Shown one piece after another: positions 31,800 to 40,527 of a DNA stretch of 64,000 nt. The translations under genes were made by a program, and so were the position numbers. The first letter of the stretch is position 1. Every line of letters begins with the position of its first letter. The notes under the pieces are model-generated. The model ran no database searches. It saw only the letters and a list, made by a program, of their open reading frames with translations, and had not been told where the DNA came from. Origin of the DNA: Candidatus Omnitrophota bacterium (GTDB lineage Bacteria; Omnitrophota; Gorgyraeia; 2-02-FULL-51-18); contig JAJVIE010000002.1 in assembly GCA_022072175.1 (NCBI GenBank), forward strand, positions 36,448-100,447, given 5' to 3'.

Positions 31800-33425
31800 T
31801 TATTTTCTCCTTTGTTTTCTAAATTTTCCTTCAATACAATTTATAAGCTGCCTTGATCCATTAGTATGTTGGATTAAATGGGTTTGAGTCCATGAGGAAG
31901 GGCCATTGTTATAGGACACTTTTAGGAAAGATGTAGTACCTACCCTAAAAACCGATCTTAGTATCCCAGCCGTATGAGTATGCCCTGCGTTAACTGCTCC
32001 ATAGGCTTTTTCTAAGCCCATTAAACCGGGGTTCATGCTTCCATTAGGGCCTAAGTGCCCATGTGCCCCATTCTCAACTCCCCCTACTTTAAAAGAATCA
32101 TTTATTCCTAAAAAAGTAACTTTCTTTTTATCTTTTTTTAAGGGATATAATTCAGTTAATGCGTATTCTATGGGATTAGAAAACCCTTCATTTAATAGAG
32201 CATTCGCTATCTTTACTCCTATAGCGTGATTTTGTGGTTGCTTCAAGTAGCCTCCTCTATTAAGCCATCTATAAAGAAAATCTTCATGGTTACCATATTT
32301 TACCACAATATGATCTATTTTCCAAGTCAAAATATCATTTAATTCTTTTTGACATTCTTCTAGTTCCTTTGATAGGTAGTTTTTCCCAGTTAGAACTTTA
32401 CTAGCTTCGGTCAGACATTTGCCCTCATCATGGTGTGAAACCGAATGGCCATTAAAGAAATCCTCTAAAGTTAAGTACTTAGGTTGAACTAAGGCACAAA
32501 TATCCTTTGCTACTTGTTTGGCGAGAGTGTCGGTTTCTCCGACATGGTAATCCCCTAATTGGACTAAAGCAGCTCTTGATTTAATGATTTTACCGTCTGA
32601 GGTATATTTTTTATCTAAATCATAAAAATCTCCTGTTTTCGGTTCAATTTGGATTTGTCTAAAATGGAAAATATCAGAATTTTCAATCTCTACAATTATC
32701 GCACCTAGAACATGATCCGCATTAGCTAAATAAGAAGTTCTTTCAGACATATATTTAGATGTTTTATAATCCGACACCGTAACTGCCCCCGTAGTCATTA
32801 AAGCCCTTGGAATTTTCTTACTAAGGGAAGTGGCAACATATTCAAGAGATTGTTTAGGCGATGCATAAACGAAAGATCCCTGTCTTTGACCTATCCTAGA
32901 TAATCCAGTTAAGGGGTTAATGTGTTTTGCGGATAATTTTATATTAGATATAAAGAAATTATTGTTTAATTTAAGATCTTTAAAAACAATATTATCTTTC
33001 CCTAGAGCTGGATCTAATTCCCAGTTATCTCCCGAGTTTGAAGCTGGATCAGAGCATGGGAGAATTAAAAGTTTAGCATTATTCGCTTTACAGTAATTTT
33101 GTAAAGATTTAAATGCTTTTTCGTGAACTAATTTTCCAGTTACGGCGGTAGTGATTACGAAATAATCGTAATTTTTTATAGATTCTTCTAATTTCCTAGC
33201 ATTTTCGTCATTAAATAAATCTTTATTTATTAAATTCTCGAAAGCTTCAGGATACTTTTTCTGCATTAACTCCTCAAAAGAAGTATAATTTTGATAATAA
33301 TGCCTTATTTTATCCCTAGTAATAAATTCCTTGCTAAATGCAATTAAATCATTTCTACTAGGCAATCCCATATTTTTCTTTATATACTTTAAGTAAAACG
33401 ACTCTATTTTATTTTTAACACTCAT
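31800..33425 (-). CDS. Calcineurin-like metallophosphoesterase (possible T5 A1-like DNA-transfer/nuclease protein)
   Basis: The 541-residue protein has a metallophosphoesterase core in its C-terminal half: LGDYHVGETD (D292, H294), VKYGNHEDF (N379, H380) and NAGHTHTAG near 465. These are the metal ligands of Mre11/calcineurin-type enzymes. The N-terminal 280 residues include a possible helix-turn-helix (residues 22-60) and an alpha/beta region (YFVITTAVTGK; AKLLILPCSD). The layout recalls T5-type A1 proteins, tied to early host takeover and DNA degradation; I state that relation as likely, not shown. AAAGGAAT precedes the ATG. Confidence 0.68.
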   Translation of the reverse strand: MSVKNKIESFYLKYIKKNMGLPSRNDLIAFSKEFITRDKIRHYYQNYTSFEELMQKKYPEAFENLINKDLFNDENARKLEESIKNYDYFVITTAVTGKLVHEKAFKSLQNYCKANNAKLLILPCSDPASNSGDNWELDPALGKDNIVFKDLKLNNNFFISNIKLSAKHINPLTGLSRIGQRQGSFVYASPKQSLEYVATSLSKKIPRALMTTGAVTVSDYKTSKYMSERTSYLANADHVLGAIIVEIENSDIFHFRQIQIEPKTGDFYDLDKKYTSDGKIIKSRAALVQLGDYHVGETDTLAKQVAKDICALVQPKYLTLEDFFNGHSVSHHDEGKCLTEASKVLTGKNYLSKELEECQKELNDILTWKIDHIVVKYGNHEDFLYRWLNRGGYLKQPQNHAIGVKIANALLNEGFSNPIEYALTELYPLKKDKKKVTFLGINDSFKVGGVENGAHGHLGPNGSMNPGLMGLEKAYGAVNAGHTHTAGILRSVFRVGTTSFLKVSYNNGPSSWTQTHLIQHTNGSRQLINCIEGKFRKQRRK

Positions 33426-33428
33426 TTT

Positions 33429-33998
33429 TTATTCCTTTACTGATCTTTGTACGGTTGAGGACTCTATTTCCGCTAAAATTACCCCTGCAATATTGAATAT
33501 CGCTTGTCTTTGTTTTAGGGAGGTTATTGCCTGTTTACCCTCTAAAAGGTTCTTAAAATTATTAACCCACATTAGATTAAATTCGTCTAAAACTCCCTTG
33601 GAGGAATTTATAAGTCTAATTGCACGATCTATATTGTTATCCAAAGTCTTCTCGGCCATTTTGCCGCATAATTGGGAAAGGGAGTGTTTTTGTCTAGGAG
33701 ATATCTCTTTCTTTAAAATGAAGTAAAGCCCAATGGCCTCTAAATCGGCAAATGAATTATAGTCTAGAAAATCTTTTCGAGATAATAGAAACTCGATCAT
33801 CTTTTCAGTAGAACTTTTTCTATTTGGAAGGACTTGATCTAAGTACTTTTTATCTACTTCTAAAAGAAACTTTAAGTTTATAGGATGGTGTATTAAGCAA
33901 GTTTCTTCTAATTCTCTAAACACTAAGTAAGTGTTAGGAGAATACTCCCATTCCGTTGGAACTGTAACTATGGAACCTTTGTTATATTTCTTTGTCAT
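33429..33998 (-). CDS. Hypothetical protein
   Basis: The 189-residue protein has a short N-terminal beta segment (GSIVTVPTEWEYSPNTYLVFREL) and then a helical region of about 120 residues (KHSLSQLCGKMAEKTLDNNIDRAIRLINSS). No signature is recognised. It lies between GroEL and the metallophosphoesterase genes on the same transcript, with AGAGG before the ATG. Confidence 0.5.
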   Translation of the reverse strand: MTKKYNKGSIVTVPTEWEYSPNTYLVFRELEETCLIHHPINLKFLLEVDKKYLDQVLPNRKSSTEKMIEFLLSRKDFLDYNSFADLEAIGLYFILKKEISPRQKHSLSQLCGKMAEKTLDNNIDRAIRLINSSKGVLDEFNLMWVNNFKNLLEGKQAITSLKQRQAIFNIAGVILAEIESSTVQRSVKE

Positions 33999-34024
33999 AT
34001 AATACCTCTATATTGTAACATTTT

Positions 34025-35638
34025 TTATTTTTTAGTAAAGATAATTCCCCCTCCAGCAGTGCTTAATAGGGACGCTATACTAACCGCATTTTCTAATGCT
34101 GTCCTCGTCACTTTTACGGGATCAATGATTCCTGCTACAAAAGAATCCTCTACTTTCTTTAATCTAGCATCGTATACATGATTATCCTTAGATAATTCTT
34201 GTAATTCAGCTTCACTTAAAGACTCTAATGAGAGGCCAATGTTCTCTAATATTTGTAAAAAGGGTGCTTTTAATGCTGATTCTAATATTTTATTACCAAT
34301 ACTATTGGGTTTTAGTTTTTGGGATATTTTAAATAAAGTTATACCCCCTCCAGGAATAACCCCTTCCTGAATGGCAGCTCTTGCTGCGTTTAGGGCATCT
34401 TCCATTCTATCATACCTTTCTTTAATTTCAAATTCAGTAGTGCCTCCTACACCTATTTTTGCCACTCCTCCAGCTAATGCCGCTATTCTATCGGATATAA
34501 CTTGAGCATCGTAAGGGCTTTCTGCTAGTTTCTTAAGTTCTCTTAGTTGCCTAATTCTTTCTAAGACATCCTCTTCTAATCCTTGCCCACCATAAAAAGT
34601 TGTTTTGTATTTATCACTAACTACCCTATTTACTAATCCCTCATCTCCGTCCTCAAAGGAGGTTAGGCTTCTATTCCCATTTCCAAATAAAGATGCTCCA
34701 AACATTACCGCCATGTCTTCGAGATAAGAGGATCTAACGGTGGTAGTATGTGGCCCTCGGACACAACAAAAGGTTAAGCCTGCTTCCAGCTTTTGAATTA
34801 AGAGGAATTGTAAAACCTCATTGGAAAATTCATTGGCAACAAAAACAATAGGAATTATTGGTTTAGTCGGTTTCCCGTCCCGTATCCCGTAAATAGAATT
34901 TATTACAGGCACTATTTCAGTATAATTGACTAATTTTCCATCATAAAGAACAATTGCCGATTTATCAGATTCAAAGAATGTTTTATCTTTATTATTGAAA
35001 AAAGAGTCTCTTGCTTCCGATCCTCTGTTTATTTGATACCCCTCTACAACTTCTAAGGTAGTTTGAGAAGATGCTCCTTCATCAACGGTTATAACTCCTT
35101 CTATACCCACTTTCTCAAAGGCTTGCTTTAAGATTTCACCTATCTCCTCATCTCCATTAGCTGAGATAGTGGAGACTTGTTTTATAGTCTCATAGTCTTT
35201 TACAGAAATAGCTTCTTGTTTTAATATTTCTATAACCTCTTTGACTTCTTTTTCCAGACTTTCCCTGACTAATTGAGGATTTAATTGGGGGTTTTCCTCT
35301 AATACTTTTAAAGTTTCCTTTACTAGAGCCTCCCCTAAAACTATTGCAGTGGTTGTTCCGTCTCCAGCTATTGAGTTAGTTTTTCGGCAAATATTCTTAA
35401 CGGCTTGGATGATTAAATCTTCTTCTGGATCAGGAGACCCGCATTCATGTGCTACAGATACTCCGTCTTTTGTTATTCTAGGGCCTAGTGGATCTCCATT
35501 TAAAGACTCTCCAATTCTTTGGATTATAATTGGTAGTCCCCCGGGGCCGAGAGTTCTTTTGACTATATCAGCTATTTGTGTAAGTCCTGAAATGATTTTA
35601 GGTTTTAGAGATTCTCGGTTAATTAGTTTTTTTTCCAT
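34025..35638 (-). CDS. groEL: Phage-encoded GroEL-like chaperonin
   Basis: The 537 residues align along the whole of GroEL. They include TLGPGGLPIII, TKDGVSVAHE, the ATPase motif SIAGDGTTTA (catalytic Asp kept), AALAGGVAKIGVG, MEDALNAARAA (the Asp that activates water kept) and the C-terminal DPVKVTRTAL. Two differences stand out. The apical substrate-binding segment that reads RGYLSPYFIN in E. coli is RGSEARDSFFNN here, and the usual C-terminal GGM-repeat tail is absent. It is therefore probably an active ATP-driven folding ring with changed substrate preference, serving phage proteins. AGAGGAT precedes the ATG. Its cognate lid may be the phage GroES at 12.0-12.3 kb. Confidence 0.92.
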   Translation of the reverse strand: MEKKLINRESLKPKIISGLTQIADIVKRTLGPGGLPIIIQRIGESLNGDPLGPRITKDGVSVAHECGSPDPEEDLIIQAVKNICRKTNSIAGDGTTTAIVLGEALVKETLKVLEENPQLNPQLVRESLEKEVKEVIEILKQEAISVKDYETIKQVSTISANGDEEIGEILKQAFEKVGIEGVITVDEGASSQTTLEVVEGYQINRGSEARDSFFNNKDKTFFESDKSAIVLYDGKLVNYTEIVPVINSIYGIRDGKPTKPIIPIVFVANEFSNEVLQFLLIQKLEAGLTFCCVRGPHTTTVRSSYLEDMAVMFGASLFGNGNRSLTSFEDGDEGLVNRVVSDKYKTTFYGGQGLEEDVLERIRQLRELKKLAESPYDAQVISDRIAALAGGVAKIGVGGTTEFEIKERYDRMEDALNAARAAIQEGVIPGGGITLFKISQKLKPNSIGNKILESALKAPFLQILENIGLSLESLSEAELQELSKDNHVYDARLKKVEDSFVAGIIDPVKVTRTALENAVSIASLLSTAGGGIIFTKK

Positions 35639-35670
35639 ATTAATATCCTCTTAAATTCTATGTTACGTTA

Positions 35671-36321
35671 TTATTTTAAGTTTTTCAATAGAGCTTCCGT
35701 TGAAACTGGAAATTTTTCTATTAAGATATCTCGAATTTGTTGTGCAATTATTCTAGCCTCTTCTTGTGCATGTTCATCCAATCTTAGTGTAAGAAAATTT
35801 ACCCAGTTTCTCAAATCCATAGTCATGTAAAACTTAGTCATTAGATTTTGAGGTAAAACTCCTCTAGCTAGTTCCCTAGACACTCCTAAGGATAATAACT
35901 GATTATATACAATTAAAGCATCTACATGAAATTCTTTTACTAACACTTTAGCTAAGTCATTTTCAGTATGGTCAACTCTTCCATCGGAACATTGTTTAGA
36001 TTTTTTATGCTGCTTTCTATAAACTTGGGGTTCAAAAAACTCTATGTTATCTTCTGTATATCTTCTACTCGTCATATTGAATTTTCCTGTCCTGTGTCGC
36101 ATGATTTGAGCAGCTATGTAAATAGGACATTCAATAAGTACAGTTAATGAATTATGCTCAAATGGTGAATAATGCTTATGTTCTGCTAAATAATTGATAA
36201 GTTTAATATCTTTCTCAGCTAGTTCTGAACTCTCATTATTCATTGAGATTCTTGCGGAATTAACTACTCTTAAATCGTTCCCAAAATGGTCAACGTAAGT
36301 TACTTTTAATTGTTCTGACAT
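35671..36321 (-). CDS. thyX: Flavin-dependent thymidylate synthase
   Basis: The 216-residue protein has the ThyX signature RHRTGKFNMTSRRY (from Arg-75; family RHRxxSxNxxSxRY-like), the HYSPFEH segment and VLPQNLMTKFYMTMDLRNWVNFL near the C-terminus. ThyX makes dTMP from dUMP using FAD, NADPH and methylene-tetrahydrofolate, and supplies DNA synthesis with the dNMP kinase and ribonucleotide reductase nearby. AAGAGGAA precedes the ATG. Length is normal for the family. Confidence 0.93.
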   Translation of the reverse strand: MSEQLKVTYVDHFGNDLRVVNSARISMNNESSELAEKDIKLINYLAEHKHYSPFEHNSLTVLIECPIYIAAQIMRHRTGKFNMTSRRYTEDNIEFFEPQVYRKQHKKSKQCSDGRVDHTENDLAKVLVKEFHVDALIVYNQLLSLGVSRELARGVLPQNLMTKFYMTMDLRNWVNFLTLRLDEHAQEEARIIAQQIRDILIEKFPVSTEALLKNLK

Positions 36322-36322
36322 A

Positions 36323-37240
36323 CTATAAATTCCTCTTATTCCAATATAGTTTTTCTATTGCTTTTTCTTTACCTTCCTTTGAACCTCCTGCTAAAGCTAT
36401 CTTCTCTACCTCATAAATACAAGTAAATCTATCGTCGTCGATATTGTATTCACTAATATAAACTGGATGGGGACAATTAGCTGCCCAATCGAGGAATGCT
36501 TTTTTATCGAAGGATACATTTCTGTATCCTGCGGTATCTTCATAAGGAATATCACAATAAATAATTGAATTAGGTTGTATTTCAATTTCTCGATAGTCTA
36601 AGCTGGATGTTATTATGTTTTTTAAAGATGGGTTATTTAGTAGGTGTAATCGTTCTAATTGTTGTAATTGTTGTAATTGTTGTAATTGTTTATTACTTGA
36701 AAACTTATATAGATATAGACTTTGGGGTAATGTATTATTCTTTCTAAATTCAATTATTCTCTTAATAAGAAATCTTCTCCTCTCAGTTATATTCTCTATA
36801 TCCCAACTATCCCTTCCCAGTACTTCCTTACTGAGTTCATCGAATTCACCGAATACCACTGCATTATGGAGGGATTTCTTGTATTCTTCTATTTTTTTAC
36901 CGAATAAGTAATTACGGCCATCATTCCCAAAACTCCAGCAAGTACTTACATATCCATCTGTATCCCTCTTCTCAAAGAACTCTTCTCTAGTAATCCATTT
37001 AGGCTTGAATACGTCATAATTATATTTACCTTCAATAGCATCTTTAAATACTTGGGTAATATGAGATTTTATCTCGTTATAATGAACTTGTTCCCATTTA
37101 CCAGATAAAGCTGCAGCGTGACTTATAGCACCTCCTCCTCCGAATAAATCATAGAAATTGGAACATTCTGGTAGATTTTCTAATATTCCATTAGCTATTG
37201 TAGACTTACTTCCTTGATAAGGTAATCCGTATTTACTCAT
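36323..37240 (-). CDS. D12-class (Dam-like) DNA adenine methyltransferase with Leu-Gln-Gln repeat
   Basis: I start at the ATG at 37240, which has AAGAAGGAG upstream; an ATG at 37270 would overlap the RNR gene. The protein of about 305 residues has LPYQGSKSTIA (SAM motif I region of D12 enzymes), FYDLFGGGGAIS and the catalytic DIPYEDT (DPPY variant with Ile). It should methylate adenine in a short target, protecting phage DNA or marking it. Residues about 182-195 hold a Gln-Leu run (QLQQLQQLQQL) encoded by a 9-bp tandem repeat. Ile in the DPPY position is found in some phage members, so activity is likely but not certain. Confidence 0.82.
   Translation of the reverse strand: MSKYGLPYQGSKSTIANGILENLPECSNFYDLFGGGGAISHAAALSGKWEQVHYNEIKSHITQVFKDAIEGKYNYDVFKPKWITREEFFEKRDTDGYVSTCWSFGNDGRNYLFGKKIEEYKKSLHNAVVFGEFDELSKEVLGRDSWDIENITERRRFLIKRIIEFRKNNTLPQSLYLYKFSSNKQLQQLQQLQQLERLHLLNNPSLKNIITSSLDYREIEIQPNSIIYCDIPYEDTAGYRNVSFDKKAFLDWAANCPHPVYISEYNIDDDRFTCIYEVEKIALAGGSKEGKEKAIEKLYWNKRNL
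36658..36690. repeat. 9-bp tandem repeat in the methyltransferase gene
   Basis: ATTGTTGTA is repeated three times exactly with a further partial copy, and a one-base variant precedes it. It encodes the Leu-Gln-Gln repeat. The unit is a multiple of three, so copy-number changes would keep the frame and alter loop length. Confidence 0.85.
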
Positions 37241-37254
37241 TCTGTTACTCCTTC

Positions 37255-40131
37255 TTATTTTATAGGACAATACCCACTAGCACATTCATCAACACCTGAA
37301 ACATCATTCTCACTAAAAGATACCCCTGTAATAGGCTTACACTTCGCTACCATTTCCTCATATCTTTCCTTAGTTATCTCTTCATAAGGTGCCTGCTTAA
37401 AACCATGTTCAGAGTGTAGCAAAAAAGACACTGCTTTTATTTTTTCATTATAATTAGTATTTAACCATTTCTTTATATCCTCTAACTCTTCTAATTTATA
37501 ATAGACTGTTACAGATACTGCGTTATCACTCCATTCCTTTTGTAGCCTAGCCACAACTTCTAATTGGTCAATAGCAGTCATATCCTTAGCTAATTTAGTT
37601 CCCTCAGGAAAGGAACATGGGAATGATACAACTACTGTACTCCTATCCTCAGTACCATCAAAATTTTTCTGATACTCTATTTCATATCCATTTTCTCGAC
37701 ATAACTCCACTAAGGGGCTATTACTTGCTATTCTTATTCTTCTGATAAAATACTGAGCAAATCCTGGATGTCCTCCCGGAGTAACTCCAGCTAATAATGA
37801 TAACGAACCACTAGGCTTTACTGTAGTAAGTTTTATAGACTCAGGAAATCCATTTTTTAAACTATATTCTTTATCGAATTGTCTCAAATCCTTATAAAGT
37901 TTATTTAACCAATTTCTCTGTTCTTCGGTTGCTTGGAGATATCCAGTAACTCCTATTCCCATTCTCATATTACCATTAACTACTTCCTGAGTTTCTTTAT
38001 GGTGACAACTGAGAGCTAGTGAATGTTTATTTATTCTATATAAATATATGGCAGTTTCTAATAAATCTTCGTAAGTTTTATTATTTGGTAAAAATATCTC
38101 AGCTAAACAACATGATTCAAAATTATTTAAGGGTTGCTCCGAACAGTTAGATACGTTCAGCCCTCCTGTCCAATAAGTGTGGGAGTTATTATCAACAGTT
38201 ATATCATAAACCTCGTAATCACCTAAGTATTCAATCTCTTTAATCGAACTATAATTTTCGGGTTGACTTTGCTTATAAGTCTCTATAACTTCTTGAATTT
38301 TTTGCATCTTATATTTTTGTAAAAACCCTATTCTGGAATAAAATTCCCTAAAATCTTTGGTTATATTTATATCATAAGACTCTTTACATTCATATTCCCC
38401 ATTTGAAAATTTAACTACCTTTGGTTTATTAGTTGTAATATAAGATCTTATTCCAATACTGGATAGAATTACTTGTAGTTCTTCTGCAAGCATTTTGGAT
38501 GTAGTTTTATAAGTAATTCGTACAGAACTTTTTGACTGTTTTATGACGCTACCATTAGCAGTATATAAACCTCTTAAGAAAGAAAGTAATTCTATTTGTG
38601 ATAAATTTTTACAATATTCATTTATAGTTAAATTCCACGATTTTCCATCTTTAACCATATTCGTATTAACATTATACTCTTTTGAATCAAATTGATTTAA
38701 AATTAAATGCGATATTTCGCTTTCAAAATAATCTTTGTCGTTCTCTCCTATACATAGGACTGGGTAGGTGTACTCTCGATTTTTCATTTTTTTATGGTAC
38801 CCATCACCTAAAAATAATCCTGCCATAACCTGTTCTGGTATAAACTTTTCAATTTTTTGAGGAAAAGGGCCTTTTAAAACATGAACTTCATCACAATACT
38901 TTGCTTCAATTTTCCCGTCTCTTGTGACCAATCTATGGTTATCCGTCCCTACAAAAACCCCAAAGCTAGTTTTATATTTATAAACAGGTTTTACTCCAGT
39001 AGACCACTTATTTAATACTTTAGTCCACCCTTCTTGAGACCATATATAATCACCAATATTTATATCATCAAAGGTTTTAATTCCATCCCTAGTTAAAATA
39101 GTAGCGAATCCCGGTTGACACGGATTTGTCCCTATTACATCCTCATCGGGATATTCAGTTTCTCCAGTTCGCCCTATCTTTTTACATAAATTTAAGTTCA
39201 GTAATCCATAAGGTTCACCATTACCTAGATATCCATCCCAAAATTGATGCGGAAGTTTAGTTATGTCATTACATACTATAGTATTATTAGACATTGCTCT
39301 CCAATTAGGAATATTACCCAATGACCAATTTTTCGCATTTAAAAATTCTAAATCATCAAAATCCCCTATACAAATTTCTGCAGATCTTCGCACATTACCA
39401 CTAACTACTACTGCGGCAATTATATTAACTATATCTAAGCAGTCTATACTTCTTAATTGCTTGCCTCTTCTATTATCTAATACTTTGCAAATATTTTGTA
39501 TACCTATTACTAAATCCTCCGGCCCAGAAGCAATTCCTCCAAATCCTTTAATTGGTGTTCCTTTTCCTCTAATACAAATAGTAGAGTAAGAAAATCCTTC
39601 TCCTGAATAAAAATAACTTTTAAGAACTTTACCTAATAATTTGACCCACCCTTCCCGAGAGTCTGGAACTATAAAATCTGCATCCTTGGAATCTTTTCTT
39701 TCTATTTTAAATTTCTTTTTAACAACTTTGGGTAATTTATATACATATTCTCTTTGTAAGTTAAACCCTACACCAGAACCCAACATTAACATGTCAAATG
39801 CCCAGGTAAATGGACGGATAGGTTCATCCACGGCCACTGTTGCACAATTTTGTAAACTCGGCAACCCTAGAGTATCAACGGTTTTAGTACCTAATTGCCA
39901 TAAAAATCGTCCAGCAACAGACCCTTTTAATGACATTAAAATGTCTTTTAGTTTTAATTGTTCTTCTTGAGTAAATCCAACTTTAAGTTGTTTATTACTT
40001 GATGATATAATTCTATTTATAGTATCCTCAAACTCTTCTGTTTCCTCAGAATGTTCTGAGAGTTTCCTTGCATAAGTGCGTTTATACGTTATATATCCTA
40101 ATGGCCCAAACGGAGGTTGCTTATTAGACAT
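37255..40131 (-). CDS. nrdJ: Adenosylcobalamin-dependent (class II) ribonucleotide reductase interrupted by an intein
   Basis: The 958-residue precursor contains class II RNR sequence on both sides of an intein. The first part has QNCATVAVDEP (first active-site Cys), MLMLGSGVGFN and VVSGNVRRSAEI, ending at GTNP. The second part begins CSEQPLNNFESC, so splicing rebuilds the active-site motif NPCSEQPL, and continues with TVKPSGSLSLLAGVTPGGHPG and the redox C-terminus CASGYCPIK. Without the intein it has 633 residues. It reduces ribonucleotides to deoxyribonucleotides using vitamin B12 coenzyme, independent of oxygen. AAAGGAGTAG precedes the ATG. Activity should depend on intein removal. Confidence 0.92.
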   Translation of the reverse strand: MSNKQPPFGPLGYITYKRTYARKLSEHSEETEEFEDTINRIISSSNKQLKVGFTQEEQLKLKDILMSLKGSVAGRFLWQLGTKTVDTLGLPSLQNCATVAVDEPIRPFTWAFDMLMLGSGVGFNLQREYVYKLPKVVKKKFKIERKDSKDADFIVPDSREGWVKLLGKVLKSYFYSGEGFSYSTICIRGKGTPIKGFGGIASGPEDLVIGIQNICKVLDNRRGKQLRSIDCLDIVNIIAAVVVSGNVRRSAEICIGDFDDLEFLNAKNWSLGNIPNWRAMSNNTIVCNDITKLPHQFWDGYLGNGEPYGLLNLNLCKKIGRTGETEYPDEDVIGTNPCQPGFATILTRDGIKTFDDINIGDYIWSQEGWTKVLNKWSTGVKPVYKYKTSFGVFVGTDNHRLVTRDGKIEAKYCDEVHVLKGPFPQKIEKFIPEQVMAGLFLGDGYHKKMKNREYTYPVLCIGENDKDYFESEISHLILNQFDSKEYNVNTNMVKDGKSWNLTINEYCKNLSQIELLSFLRGLYTANGSVIKQSKSSVRITYKTTSKMLAEELQVILSSIGIRSYITTNKPKVVKFSNGEYECKESYDINITKDFREFYSRIGFLQKYKMQKIQEVIETYKQSQPENYSSIKEIEYLGDYEVYDITVDNNSHTYWTGGLNVSNCSEQPLNNFESCCLAEIFLPNNKTYEDLLETAIYLYRINKHSLALSCHHKETQEVVNGNMRMGIGVTGYLQATEEQRNWLNKLYKDLRQFDKEYSLKNGFPESIKLTTVKPSGSLSLLAGVTPGGHPGFAQYFIRRIRIASNSPLVELCRENGYEIEYQKNFDGTEDRSTVVVSFPCSFPEGTKLAKDMTAIDQLEVVARLQKEWSDNAVSVTVYYKLEELEDIKKWLNTNYNEKIKAVSFLLHSEHGFKQAPYEEITKERYEEMVAKCKPITGVSFSENDVSGVDECASGYCPIK
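38146..39120 (-). mobile_element. Intein with LAGLIDADG-type homing endonuclease region, in nrdJ
   Basis: The intein covers Cys-338 to Asn-662 (325 residues) of the RNR precursor. It starts CQPGFATILTRDGIKTFDDI (Cys nucleophile, block A), has the block B motif GTDNHRLVT, two LAGLIDADG-like helices (VMAGLFLGDGYHK and LLSFLRGLYTANGSV) and block F/G YEVYDITVDNNSHTYWTGGLNVSN, followed by Cys +1. The usual penultimate His is Ser here (VSN), as in some other inteins. Removal joins NP to CSEQ exactly at the catalytic motif of RNR. The endonuclease part suggests it can home into intein-less RNR genes. Confidence 0.92.
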
Positions 40132-40134
40132 TAT

Positions 40135-40317
40135 CTACTCCTTTAACAATTCAAGTTTAACATTTAAAAAACTGCTTATAATATTTTGAAAGAACTTTCT
40201 TGCTTCCTCTTCTTTTTGGAAGAAGAAGAGTTGACTAAGAGACTTACCCTTATCATCACAAAGTACCCACCAATTCTTTCGCACTTCTTTATATTTAAAA
40301 CTAAGTTCTACTTGCAT
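40135..40317 (-). CDS. Small hypothetical protein
   Basis: The 60-residue basic protein is rich in Phe and Lys (FKYKEVRKNWWVLCDDKGKSL; QLFFFQKEEEARKFFQNIISSFL). It lies 3 bases upstream of the RNR gene and directly after the 65-residue gene. A short alpha-beta fold is likely; no family is known to me. Tight packing supports that it is translated. Confidence 0.5.
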   Translation of the reverse strand: MQVELSFKYKEVRKNWWVLCDDKGKSLSQLFFFQKEEEARKFFQNIISSFLNVKLELLKE

Positions 40318-40515
40318 TTATAACCTAAAATCACTACTATCAAAAGCCAATCTACTAAGTTCTCTATTTTGTTTAACTAATTGGTCATATTTATCTAATA
40401 TAATAACCAATGCTTCTCTAGTGGTTAAGAAGCTCTCACACCCTTCAAGGGTAAAAATTCCCTCTGCGATTTCTGTTAATCCGAATTCCTCAAACAATTT
40501 AGCGTCTAAAAGCAT
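40318..40515 (-). CDS. Small hypothetical acidic protein
   Basis: The 65-residue acidic helical protein (LFEEFGLTEIAEGIFTLEGCESF; EALVIILDKYDQLVKQNREL) has an AAAGGGGGAA ribosome site and abuts the next gene. No family is recognised. Confidence 0.5.
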   Translation of the reverse strand: MLLDAKLFEEFGLTEIAEGIFTLEGCESFLTTREALVIILDKYDQLVKQNRELSRLAFDSSDFRL

Positions 40516-40527
40516 ACTTCCCCCTTT

